Part shown: positions 1 through 12,690 of the stretch, piece by piece
Position numbering within the stretch: the first letter of the stretch is position 1
Layout of the letters: each line of letters begins with the position of its first letter
Origin: Pipra filicauda
Lineage: Eukaryota > Chordata > Aves > Passeriformes > Pipridae
NCBI RefSeq assembly: GCF_003945595.2
Contig: NW_024104365.1
Coordinates: 7,845,049 to 7,909,048 of the forward strand
Length of the DNA stretch: 64,000 bases
Direction: 5' to 3'
Notes under the pieces: model-generated
Told to the model about the DNA's origin: nothing
Seen by the model: the letters and a program-made list of their open reading frames with translations, nothing else
Database searches by the model: none
Translations under genes and position numbers: made by a program

Positions 1-1324
1 TCCCACTGCCTGAGATGTGGCTACAAACCCAACTCTCAGCTGTCAGAGCCTCCTGAGCAGCTTTGACTTCACCCTTTGATTAAAGTCTTGCTTCCCTTGT
101 GATAAATGTACCTGGTACTTGGTGGGAAGGGGATGAGAACATTTTGGGGAAAAATCTGGATTGCTTATGAATTTCTCTGTCACAATTATCTCCTACTAAT
201 TATCTTCTCCCAATTTTAATACACTGAAGAGGACTACTTTAACTTTGGGAAGCAATCCCAAGTGATCCCAGCAGACCTGAAATCCTCAGCTTCATTACTA
301 ATCCTGCATGAGGCTCTTTTCTTCCAGCAACAACTGCAAGATCAGGCCCATGACTAATGAAATTGCAAATTTAAAATGAGAAATGGAAGATAAGAGTTGA
401 AGAGCATAAGCCAAAACAGAAGGATATTACATTCAGGTGAAATGTGAAGTGAAATAAGAGGCTGTTTGAGAAGAAAGAAGGACAAGGTGCTATCACAAAT
501 AGAGAAACTAAGGGAAGGGAAAAATAAGTCAAAGTGATGATGGGGAGAAACTAAACAAGGGGAAACCAGAAAGCTTTTCTCTGCTTCCAAATCCACTTCT
601 TTTCATTTGTCAGAATGATTTCCATTGGTGTAAAGGTATGCAAGAGCCAAGCCTGGGAGATTCATTCCACCTCATTACAAGCACAATTAGACACCTCTGT
701 CATATTACCTCAAATTTTCTAAAGTCATGGGCCATTCTTGGCAGAGTTTATGCCATTCAGACCATACAATTAGAAATATATCATTTGAATAATGAAGAGT
801 CAAACTTACCTTTTAAGCATCTCCCATCATTTTGGAATAAGAATTCATGAGCATTCTAATTTCTCTTTGCAATATTATTCAGAACCCATTTTTGTTTTCT
901 TATCAAAGCTATTTAAAATCATGAACTTCACTGTGTGATAATTTGCTTTATAACACTTTTATTTCTCCTTTAAGGTTTTTATTATTAATGAGAATGCATT
1001 TTTTATAGCACAGAATACTGATATCTTTACTTATAGACAGTAGGAAAGTGTCATTTGATCATCTAATGACCTCTGGTGGATGAATCTAATTGACTCACAA
1101 ACACAAAATGTTTCACTCTGTTTTTAACTTGTATTGATTGCATTACTACAGGGCTGTGCACAGACAGCTTCTCTGGGCTGCAGAAATATCCAGGCTTTAA
1201 AAATAATCCTATCCAAACCCAGGAAGAAATGTCCCATGTCTCAAAGAACCTCGAGAGCTAAAACCAATAAAAATCTCTAATAATAAATACTCATCAGGTC
1301 TAACTTTGTCCAATTTTCTTCCTG
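1..1324. other. unique AT-rich sequence, no gene seen
   Basis: No repeat, coding frame of note or RNA gene is recognisable here. Open frames are short and carry no known motif. Confidence 0.6.
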
Positions 1325-1596
1325 TGATCCTATGGGGAATGGCTTTAAACTGAAAGAGAGTAGGTTGTGATTAGGTATTAGGAAGAAATTCTTCCCTGTG
1401 AGGGTGGGGAGGCCCTGGCAGAGATTGCCCAGAGAAGCTGTGGCTGCCCCATTCCTGGAAGTGTCCAAGACCATGTTGGATGGGGCTTGGAGCAACCTGG
1501 GATAGTGGAAGGTGTCCCTGCTCATGGAAGGGAGTTGGAGCTGGATGATCTTTAAGGTCCCTTCCAAACGAAACCGTTCCATGATTCTGTGATCTC
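1325..1596 (+). mobile_element. CR1 LINE 3' fragment, type A
   Basis: The fragment begins in the typical GGCTTTAAACTGAAAGAG stretch and continues through ATTAGGAAGAAATTC and the TGTGGCTGCCCC body motif. It ends in CCGTTCCATGATTCTGTGAT, the CR1 octamer tail. It represents only the 3' end of the element, after ORF2, so it has no coding potential. Confidence 0.95.
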
Positions 1597-1991
1597 AAAG
1601 GCTCTTTTTCCTGTGCATTTGTTAGCAGACACCTGGGCAATGTGGTTGCTCCTCTTTTCCTCGCGTGCACACCTCTCAAGCTGTATTTTTGCACCACACC
1701 CTACGTATCTCATCACCTCTCCGCCTTTCCCTGAGAGAAACATTTTAAATACCTCTTTTCAAAATACAGTGAGTTAATTTCACGCAAATGAAGGGATGCT
1801 TTTCCTGCAAACTCTGGTTCTCTCTGGTTCCCTTGGAAGGAAAAAAATTACAAAGCAAAGGGAGAGGTAGTTCAGTGGTGTTAAATCGTTATGTGAAACG
1901 TTTTAGAAGCTGAGGTACATGGACAATCAGTGAAAAAGTTAATGAACAAGTCTTAACCTGCAGATCAGCATGCAGAGAAATCATAAAATAA
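1597..1991. other. unique sequence between two CR1 fragments
   Basis: I see nothing recognisable in this stretch. Confidence 0.5.
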
Positions 1992-2150
1992 TGCAATCAC
2001 AGAATTAGGTTGGAAGGGACCTTATAGATCATCTCATTCCAACTCCCTGCCATGGGCAGGGACACCTTTTGCTATCTCAGGTTGCTCCAAGCCCCATCCA
2101 CCCTGGCTTTGAACACTTCCAGGGATGGGAACTCCACAGCTTCTCTGGTT
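1992..2150 (-). mobile_element. CR1 LINE 3' fragment, type A, reverse orientation
   Basis: The tail is at the left (ATCACAGAATTAGGTTGGAAG), followed by the CTGCCATGGGCAGGGACACC motif and GAACACTTCCAGGGATGGG. It stops abruptly at the right, consistent with 5' truncation. It points away from the plus-strand copy at 1325-1596. Confidence 0.93.
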
Positions 2151-4208
2151 AATAAGACCCTGTTTATAAGCCAAGCACTTGGACTCAGGTTTTAGGAGCT
2201 AAACATTAGGAGAATTAAAGCTCTGATGGGGAGTGTCTTCAGGTCTCTTCACAAGATTTTTGATCTCTAATTTGGGGAACACACGATGTGATCTTCTTTA
2301 AAACAGTGCAAAACTAGAGGAAAACCAGTGTGGATTTACACCATTGTAATGGGAAATATATCCTGGACCATGGTTCTGTGGTTACATACAAGAGGGAGAG
2401 CAGGTTAACAGTGTGTATTAGTTACACCATGGGATAATAAGGAAACCCGTGGAAGATATCCTTGCAAAACTTCATTATGGAATGCATGAGCACCTATCAC
2501 TAATGAACAGAAAACAAAGAAATGGAAAAAAGAGCAAAGCAAGGAAAAATCCTTTCCAGTTACACTTTGTTTGCTAAACATTTGAGGAGACTGTAGAAGT
2601 TTTTTGATCCTCTCAGGTATTCCTAAGTATTCCTTAAAAGTAATGCTATAAAAACAGAACCATTAAAAAAAAAAAAGGAAACAAAAATAAAAATAAACAA
2701 AAAGCAAAACTCTGCTCCTGCTTTGCATTTACAGCAAGATTCTCTTATTTCATTCCGTCTGTCTGAGACTTCCTTTAAAGGGCTATAAAAATATATCACC
2801 TATTTTAATGTGGTTTTATTTTTAACTGCTAAAACATATCAAGTGGGACTGTACCCAGCTCCTCCAGCAGTTATGTTCAATTAATCCTTCTTCCCTTCTA
2901 TGTTTCCATCAAACACGTGTTGCTACCTGAATGTGAGCTGGGCTTACAAGGGAGGATTTCAGGGTACAGATGCTGCGTGTGTAACCTGGAGGGGTAACAC
3001 CACAGATGGGTCTGAACAGCTTCCAGTGTCTTCTAGAGGGGTTCTTCACCTAATGCAGAGACATTTTTATCAAGGACTCTGTATCCAAACCCCCTGTAGA
3101 ATAACCAGAAGGATGGGTGCCTGTTCTTCCAGCTCTTCTGTTAAAGGTCTCGGATGCGATTTCCACCTCACTTTAATCCCCAGTGTAAACCTCGAGTTAT
3201 CAGATGGAACAGCAAAGGCAGTGGAGGTTTGTACTCTCCCTGTGCTGCACTCTCCCCTTATACTCTGAATTTTTTATAGTCATTCTATAAAATGAGCCTA
3301 ATTCTGGCTATATCTGTCTCAAAACAGATGGACATCCTGCACAGAGCAAATCTTTCCCTTGTCTGAATGACTTGTCTCCCCCTCTCCTCTGTTCCTTGTT
3401 TTTATTCCCGCACGCAACCCTGGCACCAGCATAAGGCTCTCTTGGAGAGAAAACAAAATCCTTTAACAATTCCACCAACCTAGAAGCCTCACTGGGGAGG
3501 AAATGGGAAACCTCTTCCCCTCCATTCTTGCTACCAGCAGCTGAATCAATGGAGGTCATTATGTTCCTTGCCCAAGAAGTCAAGGGGTCAGGAAAGAGCA
3601 GCTTTGTTGAGGAGTTGCTCCAGCCCGATATTATGGATTTGAACAATGAAAACAGAGCTGAATGGTGAGAACCCATGTGAGATTATTTAAGGCAAGATAA
3701 AGTCATTTTGATCATTGCTATTGCAAGTGGGCTTTGGATCATGAAGGGCTTCCCTTTAGTTAGAGCTCTGGATAGGATTAGGGTGCTGTTCAGGGTAGGA
3801 GGAAGGAGCAGAAGACATGCTGAGACAGAGCTGCCTCAGCTCTAAGCAATGAAAATTTATCTCCAAGGGAGTAGATAGATCACCAGGTAACACTGTTTGG
3901 ATTCCTCAAGCAGTCTCCTCACACCAAAGGACCAGATTGATGTGATAAAGCAACTTTAGATAAGATTTTTAGCAACTCCAGGAAACTTCTGACTTGTCAT
4001 GGGGAAATGGTGATGCCTTCAGTCAGGGCAGCGACTCTTGGGGCATTGGGAGAGTCAGCTGGTGTTTCCTTTTGTTCATTTAATTATCTGCCTTGTTTTC
4101 ACAGGCTGAGACACCAGCTACTCCTGCAGCACCTGCTCCTCTCAGAGGTTCACCTCTGACCTGGTACCACTCCTGGACAACTGAATTGCTTGGATTGAGT
4201 TGTCCAGT
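2151..4208. other. unique sequence; contains copy 1 of a local duplication
   Basis: Apart from the 106-bp segment at 3605-3710 described separately, no repeat or gene is visible. Two open frames of about 122 codons, one per strand, show no domain, signal peptide or splice context and look like chance frames. Confidence 0.5.
3605..3710 (+). repeat. copy 1 of a 106-bp dispersed local repeat
   Basis: This segment, from TGTTGAGGAGTTGCTCCAG to AAAGTCATTTTG, recurs at 7072-7176 with only about four differences. Both copies lie in the same orientation. It does not look like CR1 and has no tail here, so it may be the source copy of the duplication. Confidence 0.85.
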
Positions 4209-4338
4209 ATTGAGTCATCCAGTTTTTCTCTCCTTCCTTCTTTCCTTCCTTCCTTGCTTCCTCCCTCCTTCCCTCCCTCCCTTCCTTCTCTTCCCTTCTT
4301 TCCCTTCCTCCTTCCCTTCCCTTCCTTCCCTTCTCCTT
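4209..4338. repeat. CCTT/CCCTT polypyrimidine microsatellite
   Basis: About 130 bases are almost purely C and T on the plus strand, in interrupted CCTT, CCCTT and CCCTCC units. The Pro/Ser/Leu-rich open frame across it is an artefact of the repeat. Confidence 0.95.
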
Positions 4339-7071
4339 TTAACTCTATCTTTGGTTTAAATTAAAACCAACTTAAATTCCAAACCAGAAAAATAATTTCT
4401 AGTAAAAGGGAGATATTTCCCCCCTCCCTTTCTTTTTAGAAGCCTCATCTCTGGACATTTAGTAAATTTTTTGGGTCTCACCAATTGCAGCTGGAGAGGT
4501 GAGCATGTTGGAAACAATCTCCTCAGGAATAGCTCCAGTTTGAGCCATCGGCATTTTCAAATAAGAATAAAAACGAAAAACATTTCCTCAATAATTCCAA
4601 GCCTCCCCTCATCAGGATTCCTTTGACTTGCTTCCAAAGTTGGTGGGAAGTTACATGATCTAATGACAAAATATTTGAGCTTACTGATGCTTGAGTTTTT
4701 CTCTTCATCTGAAAAACAAGTGAATATGCTTTCATAACTCTTTTTTGTGGAGGATGCAGAGGAAGGCACACCTGGATTCATATCACATTTCTTTCAGTAC
4801 CAAACAACAGTGACCATCACCATGGAGTCCATGTTGGTGCCTCTTATCTCTCTCCACTTACCATCTTTTGAGTTATTACATTTCCCTTTAATATGTCCCA
4901 CGAACATGTCCAGAATGAAGTTATCTGACCAAACCCAGGACAGCAGGAAGGATGCACCTTCCTCCTCAGACACAGAGCAGTAGCTTGTCCCGAGCAGAAC
5001 TTGGGTGTGTGACCACAACCTGTGGCAGATGACAGGCAAGGCATGGAGGAGCACACCCTGCTTTCAGTTTTGGCTGTGGCAGGTCTGGTCATATGTCAAA
5101 TTCCTGTGTCAACATGAGCCCAAAAAGTTTGAAGAGATCTAAGACATTTTCTACATGACTTGGAGGAAGTTGCCCTGATTTCATTAAAGTGGTGATAAAG
5201 TCAATGGGGGGGGAAAACAAATTGTGATGGAGTTGATTGTTGGTATCTTACCAATATTCAGTTTTCTAAAAGGGGATTGTAAATTGGTTACAAGTACCTA
5301 CAAGTACCTAAAATTATTTTGAAGCTCTGGACATTTTTTTTTTCCTGTGAGATATTCAAGCACCCAAAACCGGAATTTAGGCACTGAGGTACTTCTGAAA
5401 ATCCCAATAGATCTCTGATTTGTGTCTTTAGGCATCTCATTACTTTTAAAAATGTTGTCCTTGGTGCCAGGGAGAATTGGAGCTTTTACATATCAGGCTC
5501 TGGTGCACAAAATGTGCAAAAGTTAGAGGAATTTTGTTGCATTGAAGGGATAAAAGCATAAAAGTTGAAAGATATCAGCTGTCAATTTAATCTCAATCGC
5601 AAAACAACACCACACTCACCCAGTTTTTGTTTCTTTGTTTTACTTTCTAAAATTCCTGTAATTATATGCAAGTGCCTATTACGCTAGAAATTGGTTCTCT
5701 TAGACAAAGAATCTGATTTTTTTTTTTTAACTGTACCAAATATGCAATTGAAAAAAAAGTGAGCAGTTGGAGTGTGGAGAAAAATGAGGCTACATCTGTA
5801 GGATTTTGTTCTGCTTTTAGTATCAAATCACCAAACCCATTACATTATTTATCCTACAGGCTTGTGCTGCAAACACTGAATACAATTCATACCCTAGGAA
5901 AAGAAATGTGTGCTTTTTAATTGCCCCTGATTTGAACAACCATTAATTTCATTAGTCCCTCATTTTTTTAATTTTTTCTTTTTTATTTAATATGGGAAAG
6001 CAAACCAGTTTATTTTAAAACATGGCTATAAACCACTGATTTTTTAAAATCCTAAAAACTGTGCATTGCACTATACATATGCCTATGCATATGCAAATAC
6101 CCGCCCACACATAAACCAAAACTGTATAATTTATATTAGAAACATCAATGTGCACAAACAGAAAAATATTTTCTTCCCTATCACTGTAGCATCCAAATCT
6201 TTAAAAATAGGGGTTTGCATGAATCAAGGGCTTTCGAAAAAAATAACTCCCAGTGAAGTCACACTTCTGTCCTGTGTTTGAAACCTCTTGGGTTTGTCAT
6301 AGGCTATAATTCAAACTACTGAGTTGTAAAATTAATCTTCTTCTTGCAGTGATTTTTATTTGTTTTAGTGCTGCTTTATTTCGCCTATTGAGAAACTCTG
6401 AGCAGGAGGGGGATAAGTTTCATGTGCATTTGTGGGATGTAAGGGGGAGACTTATTTTAAGCAGATTTCCATTTCTTTCCCATTAACTCCAAGTTCCATT
6501 TCACAGGAAAATTTCCTCATTTCTATAATATTATTATACCATATTCAGAACCCTTAAACCCTGTATTTAGGAGCAAACTGTCAAGGCAGGAAATATCTTC
6601 TTTAATTTTTGGATGGCTTTGTGTGTGTTACCGGTGTGTGAGGATGCTGGGCTGTCCCCCTATGGTTACATCTCCTCCGTGTTATCTACAAATAAACTTT
6701 AACCTGTGTATATTTTGGAAAGGCACATGTATTCCCAGGCAGGCACACTGAAAGAGAGGGAGAAAACTCACTGGTGATGGCTGGGAATGATGACAACTGA
6801 ATTATTTAGCTGATCTCAGCCACTTCAGGGTCTGATCCTACACAAAGCAGCTTGACCCTTGCTGTCAGCAGAGCCTAAGTTAAGTGTTGTCCCAAAAACT
6901 GCTCATTTCAGCTTTTCCCATGGTGTTGGAACACTTCAGAATTTCCCTCCTTTGCAGAAGATTCTCCTCATTTGAGATTCCCCATTTGAGTTTAATTTGA
7001 GATCCTCATTTGAGATTCCCTGTAGCCAAAACATTAGATGCCAATGGTGTCTGTCAGATCCATACAATTCC
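4339..7071. other. unique AT-rich sequence, no gene seen
   Basis: Only short homopolymer runs and the minor duplication TACAAGTACC near 5290 are visible. An octamer-type ATGCAAAT site lies near 6090. There is no CR1 and no supported gene. Confidence 0.5.
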
Positions 7072-7226
7072 TGTTGAGGAGTTGCTCCAGCCTGATATTA
7101 TGAATTTGAACAATGAAAACAGAGCTGAATTGTGAGAACCCATGTGAGATTATTTAAGGCAAGATAAAGCATTTTGTAGCAAGCAAAAAAAAAACAACAA
7201 ACAAAACAACAACAACAAAAACAGGT
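7072..7226 (+). repeat. copy 2 of the local repeat, followed by an A-rich tail
   Basis: Positions 7072-7176 match 3605-3710 at about 96 percent. The match stops at CATTTTG and within eight bases is followed by an A-rich run with CAA and CAAA units (about 7185-7223). The sharp end plus A-rich tail resembles a retroposed copy, but a plain duplication next to an A-rich microsatellite would look the same. Confidence 0.8.
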
Positions 7227-7417
7227 GGAGTCTTTTGGATATTTTACCCTGACTTCATCTCACTCAGATAATCCAGCCCTCTCAAGATGTTTATTTTGTT
7301 TTCACATAGCAGTGCATTTGTCCAGGATTTTAGGTAATGTGGAAGTTAGTGGTGGGGTAAAAATAGCTTGTCCAGAGATGTGAGCTTTGTCCTTTGTCCT
7401 CTCAAGGAGTTAAATCT

Positions 7418-7441
7418 GGGGGGCGGAGGGGGGGGGTGGTT
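7418..7441. repeat. G-rich tract, possible G-quadruplex
   Basis: Long G runs (six and nine Gs separated by CGGA) are followed by TGG. The plus strand could fold into a G-quadruplex. It lies about 120 bases upstream of a CpG-rich islet. Confidence 0.5.
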
Positions 7442-7544
7442 TGGAAAAGGAGAGGGAGAGGAAAAGAAAAAAATAAAAGGTTAGTGTTTTCTGTCCATTA
7501 AAAAGAGTATTCTGCTCTGAAACCGAATTGGTCATGCATTCTTC

Positions 7545-7670
7545 CCGTGTTTCCTGGCAGAGAGGAGACTGACTGCAGCACCTGCCTTCCCGCTCCGTCC
7601 GCTCCCTCCCCGCTGGATCTGTCGCTTATTACCCCCCTCGCTCACGGGACCGAGGGAGCTTTGAGACGCC
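7545..7670. promoter_or_regulatory. small GC-rich, CpG-containing islet
   Basis: This is a short C-rich stretch with several CpGs (CCGCTCCGTCCGCTCC, GCTCACGGGACCGAGG) inside otherwise AT-rich DNA. No TATA box, exon or conserved frame can be tied to it. It may be an old regulatory element or a CpG-retaining patch. Confidence 0.3.
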
Positions 7671-7728
7671 GATTTTCCTTAGTTAGCTCCATATGAAATT
7701 CCTCCTGGAGCATAGCTGGAAGTTGTTG

Positions 7729-7812
7729 GTCTTTTTTTTTTTTCTTTTCCCTTCTTTTTTTTTTATCTTCCTCTTTTTTTTTTCTTCTTCTTTCTTTTTT
7801 TTTGTTTTTTTC
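7729..7812. repeat. T-rich polypyrimidine tract
   Basis: T runs of 7 to 13 are separated by single C or CTTC units. Phe-rich and Lys-rich open frames across both strands are produced by this tract. Confidence 0.9.
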
Positions 7813-10393
7813 AGGACCAAACTGCTCGTGCTGAGTGGAGGGTCTGGATACCAGACAATTTCGATGAGGGTGAATGGACAATGCTCTGTTTTATTCTTAT
7901 CCCTCACATTTTCCCTCCAGCAAATGCCATCAAAAATCGTAAAAAGAGTCTTCTCCTGTTGCTGAAGAGCTACTTTCACACTTTTTTTTTTTTAAATCCA
8001 TTAAAAAATTCTCCTCACTAGTTTCCGTTTAACATTTTGGATTACCCAGTTTTCATGCTTCTTCCTCATATTTATCTCCAGTTCTTTATGTCTCAGCTCA
8101 GTCATTGCATCTAGGCAGGGAAATGTTCACCAAACAATCCAGTTTCTCACACAGGAAAAGACAATTCCACTAAAAATTATATTTCTCTAATTTGGTCCCA
8201 AATTTAGGGACAAAAAAAAAAAAACAATAGGTGGTTAATACCAAAAATTTCTGAAAAACCTCACCTTTTCATTAACTCAGTGACAGAATTATTTTTAAAA
8301 AGCCAAATTATTTTCTACAAAACAGATGAAGAAAGAGTTTCCACCTCAAAATGGAAGTGTTTCTTTTTTCTGTTAATTTCCTTACTGAATTTTTTCAAAC
8401 TGAAAAAGGTAGTTCCTAAAATAATTTCTAGAAAAGATTCTTTTATTTATAACCCCTTAAGGTTGTTTTGTTTTGTTTTCTTTCGGTGTCATATAGAAGC
8501 ACTTTCTTGGGATCAAATCCATCTCCCAAGCACCTCACCTGTGAATGGTCCAGGGCCGTCTAGGAGAAAGATGAAAGGTTTCAGGTGGCAGCAGGGTCCC
8601 ATTTTTCCCATGTCACTACTCATATCTAAGACAGTTTTTGGGGAAGCAGGCTGTGAAATCTACAGGTGACGTGGGTTAAGTGATGTGGATTGACATGGTT
8701 GCAATCCACCAACAAAACAAGACTGCTCTGACCATGTCTCAGTTCCTACTCCTGCTAAAGTCACTCACCCTTTCTCTGCCCCAGATTCTGCTCATGGCAA
8801 GAGGAGGAGATAATCAACGTCCTAGCAGAGGTAGGTGAGATTATGCATGTTTAAGGACCACTTGTGGAAAAGAAAAATACATTTCATTTTCATCCTCTGA
8901 AGGATGAAAATTATTTTAATTTCAATGGTCTTGTAAAACTGAAAGGAGAGAAACCTCTTCACATTAGTTTTGATGGCACATTTTTATTTTGCTTTTTCTA
9001 GAAACAAAGGACATTTTGACCTGTTTAAAATACAATTCATTTTCTTAAGTATGTCAGAAACTCAACTTGTTTTTTCTTCATGACTGAAAGAAGTGGTTAT
9101 GGAAAGTGCAGTAAAATAAGATTGCACTTTGGAGAGCAATGAATCTGTATTCCTAATAAAATATATGTGAAAAGACAAATTTATGTCATTCTTATGATTT
9201 GTGTGACCTAACAAAATGCTTTGGACACTGTTGGCTGAAGAGGACTGGAGGAATATCACATGGTGTCTCATTGGAAAAGAGCTGAAGGCTTTCAACTGTT
9301 TGTTTGCTGGGAGAAACAGGGGAACTGAAAGCTGACTGCAGGTGGATCCCATTAACCCTGGAATAACACATGTCAACAAGCTGCAATTTTGGGAATTTTT
9401 AAATATCTACCCGGTGTCTCCGCTGCATTTTTCCACTCTGCTTTGAATACATGTGCTGTGGATTTGTCTCCTGAGCAGTGTAAACAGATAAGGAGATGGA
9501 TTCACTCTATATCCAGGTGTCACATTCTCTTCCACCACAAAATTCCCGAGTCTCTGGTAGGCTCATAGTGAGTGAAAAAAAAAAAAGAAAACACTTAAAA
9601 CATTAATTAAGGTGACTTAAGAAGAAAACATGTTTGCATTGTCCTCTGGAATATCCATCTTTAGGGGTCACCTGTGGCCTTTTCTCTGTATGTATTTCCG
9701 TGGTTGATTTTTTCCCAATAAAACAGTGCGTGCACACACCCCACCAACCCCACCAATGTCATTGAATTTTTGTGTGCTTGAGGGGCACTTTCCCTGATGA
9801 GATCCAGTTGTGTCCATTTTGGTGCTGCCAAGCCCTTGGCAATCTCTTTAGATTAATGAAAGGTGCTCCTTGTAACCAAATCCTCTTTCCTGGGGGTAAG
9901 CCATTCTCCACCTTCAGAACCATCTCCAGGAACATGCAAGGCTGAAAGATAGACGGTTCTTAAATATTTTCATCCTGCTCAGATTGATATCTCTGAACAG
10001 ATGTTAATTATAAGGAAAGCAATAGTTGAAATGCAGATGGTATAGAAAATGTCTGTGTAGATTCAATCTGTGTTGCTTTTTATAATACCCAACACTGCTT
10101 CCATTCAAACACTGGGTCTGTAGGAATACACTGCAAGGTTTTAAACAGAACACCCCTACCCCCTTGTGGCATAATGGCATTTCTGGAATGGAAATAAACC
10201 TGTATAAAAATTGCTTCTTCTGGTTATCAAAAACACCTTAATCAGGTGATGAATCAACCCTGGAGAGTTGTTCCCTTCCCAGCTTACACTGAGCTCTCCA
10301 GGGCTCAGCCCAGCTATTCATGCATCCTACAGTGGGAACTCAAACCTTTGCTAAAGAAATCAAAGACCAAAGCTGAAAACTCTTCTTCTTTCT

Positions 10394-10394
<1 letters not shown>
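7813..10394. other. unique AT-rich sequence, no gene seen
   Basis: No CR1 and no recognisable gene. The 129-codon frame at 8280-8669 has no motif and is treated as chance. Confidence 0.5.
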
Positions 10395-10439
<45 letters not shown>

Positions 10440-10452
10440 TTTTTTTTTTTTC
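10395..10452. repeat. long poly-T tract
   Basis: About 44 consecutive Ts, one G, then about 12 more Ts. Homopolymers this long are prone to sequencing and assembly error, so the length is uncertain. No polyadenylation signal or retrocopied gene is visible on the minus strand just to its right. Confidence 0.95.
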
Positions 10453-11687
10453 CTTTCTGTTGAGCTTTAAATGTCAGTCCTTGCTGCTGAACCGGCTCAG
10501 CTCTTGCTCATGTATTTTTCAGAGGGTTACGGTGCATTTTGTTTCCAGGGCATGGCATGTGGGGGAAAGGTTGGTTCAAGACGAATTCAGATGGGTGATA
10601 TTTTCACACACAGTAAGGTCACAGTGAGCAATAAAAGTCATCTCAAACAGATTTCAGCACAGATGCCCAAACTGGCCAGATCAGAGCACTCCTCCCTCAT
10701 GCAATGGCAGAGTCACTTTATCTGCTGGGAAGTGAAGCAGGACTGTTACTCCAGTAATAGTTACATTAATAGGATAAACATTATGGAGTAGAGAGTCTAT
10801 TAAACATGAACACCTATCTCAAATTTGATCAAAAATTTTCATTCTCTTGACTATATTAAATAAACTCATGGAGGGAATGGTTTTTAGAGCTTAAACCCAG
10901 ATAGAGTTATTTTTCTTTTGTCCACACAAATAGTTTGAAACGTCCATTGTCAAGGCTGAACTTTCAGTAGTGACAACTACTGTAGGACACCTTCCTACCT
11001 TGTTTTTGATTTTAAAGAAGTCAATTTTCAGTTTTAGATCAATGTAAATACATATTTAGTCAGCTACAGGGGAATCTGTGGATGGGTCCTTTGAACTTCT
11101 GGATATGATCACTCAAAACTCTCTAACTCAGAACATTCAGATGCTCTGCTACAATATTTCTATATCAAAGAATTTGTGGCTTGTGCCTTAAAAAAAAAAA
11201 AAGTAGTCATCACCTAATATGTATGTGATAATAATGAAAATCTGGAATTAATCCTAAAAGGTAACAAGAGACTAATCTTAGCAGCTCTGATTCCTTTCCA
11301 GGTTTTGAGGTACATATGAGTTTGGTGTCTTCCAAAACCTTCCTGTCCAAAGCATCATAAAAGCTCAGTCACGTTGTATACAAGAGTAAGTTGTTTTAGC
11401 TTTTTCACTTGCAAATAAAAGATTGAGGGCATCATTTTTACATGGGTGACACTACAGGTTCAGAAACCAGAAAGCAAATCAAATGTACCTGGAATCTACT
11501 CCTCTAGTAAGGATCATGTTTTTTAAAATGATCTCCTGCTTTTAGAGGCCTGACTCCTAAGAATGCTTGAGCTTCAAGATATTTCAGTCTACCTACCATT
11601 CTCAAGGACTTTTTTGAAGAAGGGTGATTTTTGATTTTGCATTGAGTCTGTTTCCACAAGTAACAGCAGTTGTGTGCAGTGCTTTGC
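10453..11687. other. unique sequence, no gene seen
   Basis: The 106-codon frame at 10471-10791 lacks any recognisable motif. Nothing else stands out. Confidence 0.45.
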
Positions 11688-11772
11688 ATCCCTGTCCATG
11701 AATGAGGAGTTGGAACGAGATGATCTTTAAAGTCCCTTCCAGCCAAAATGATTCTGTGATTCTCTGATTCTA
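11688..11772 (+). mobile_element. CR1 LINE tail fragment, type A
   Basis: Only the last 85 bases remain: CATCCCTGTCCATGAATGAGG, then TGATCTTTAAAGTCCCTTCC and ATGATTCTGTGATTCT. Confidence 0.9.
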
Positions 11773-12484
11773 CTTTGACCCCTGCACAGGGCTCAGAGGA
11801 ATTGATATGAACAGCAACTTTGACTTCTTCATCTTTCCACTTTTTTTAATGTTCAAGAGTTAAGAATAAATTTAACAGAAATGTCCTCCTATTCTTAGAG
11901 AATAAAGTATGTATCAAAATATTAGCTGAGACATTATTCTTTCCTATCTTACTAACTAACCCCTGGGTGTCATTTTTGGACACTTTCAGTTGTGCAATTA
12001 AAGTATTAGCTAGATTTTTTCCCCCTTTCTTTATAAATTACCCAAAGCACATCCCATTCTTCTTTCTAAAAAACTATCTGAAATTTGAATTAGAATCTTT
12101 ATAAAGATTATGTTGGGATTGATGTTTAGGCAGGTAAAGGAGTGTTTTTTGCCCAAATGTGGATACAAAAAATGATCACATATAGTGATCTAACAATTAA
12201 GCATATTTGTGGTTTCCTTCAGAGGGGATTTACTGAAAATTGAGCAAACTGTGTAATTAAGATGTGGTCATGTCTCCAAGACAACTTTCTCAAGTTATTC
12301 TACCTGCCCTATGCTACACAGCTCTGCCCTTCCAAGGTGGAATCACTCTGACTTCTGCTGCACCTGTGGCTGGACTTGGTGGCTTCAGACACATAAATCC
12401 TTATTAAAAAAATCCCTTCAGAGAGCAAAGTCCTATTTGTTAAAGTCCCTGGCCTTACCTGTCTAATTCCTGAGATTTTTGGTA
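11773..12484. other. unique sequence, no gene seen
   Basis: AT-rich with short homopolymers. Nothing recognisable. Confidence 0.45.
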
Positions 12485-12690
12485 GAATCACAGAGTCACA
12501 GTATAGGTCATGTTGGAAGGGAACTTAAAGCTCATCTCATTCCACCTCCTGCCACGGGCAGGGACACCTTCCACTATCCCAGATTGCTCAAAGCCTCATC
12601 CAACCTGGCCTTGGATATTTCCAGTTGTGGGGCAGCCACAGCTTCTCTGGGCAACCTGTGCCAGGGCCTCACCACCCTCACAATAAAGAA
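12485..12690 (-). mobile_element. CR1 LINE 3' fragment, type A, reverse orientation
   Basis: The octamer tail is at the left (AATCACAGAGTCACAG), followed by GCCACGGGCAGGGACACC, CAGCCACAGCTTCTCTGGG and CAGGGCCTCACCACCC in the expected order. It is 5'-truncated at the right. Confidence 0.95.

Noticed and set aside
4093..4359. Exon starting after TTTTCACAG near 4104
   Set aside because: The acceptor is fair, but no good donor follows and the frame soon enters the CCTT repeat.
8280..8669. 129-codon open frame
   Set aside because: Low-complexity Phe/Lys-rich start and no family resemblance, so treated as chance.
10395..10800. Processed pseudogene on the minus strand with the poly-T as its poly(A) tail
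   Set aside because: No polyadenylation signal or gene-like sequence lies next to the run on that strand.
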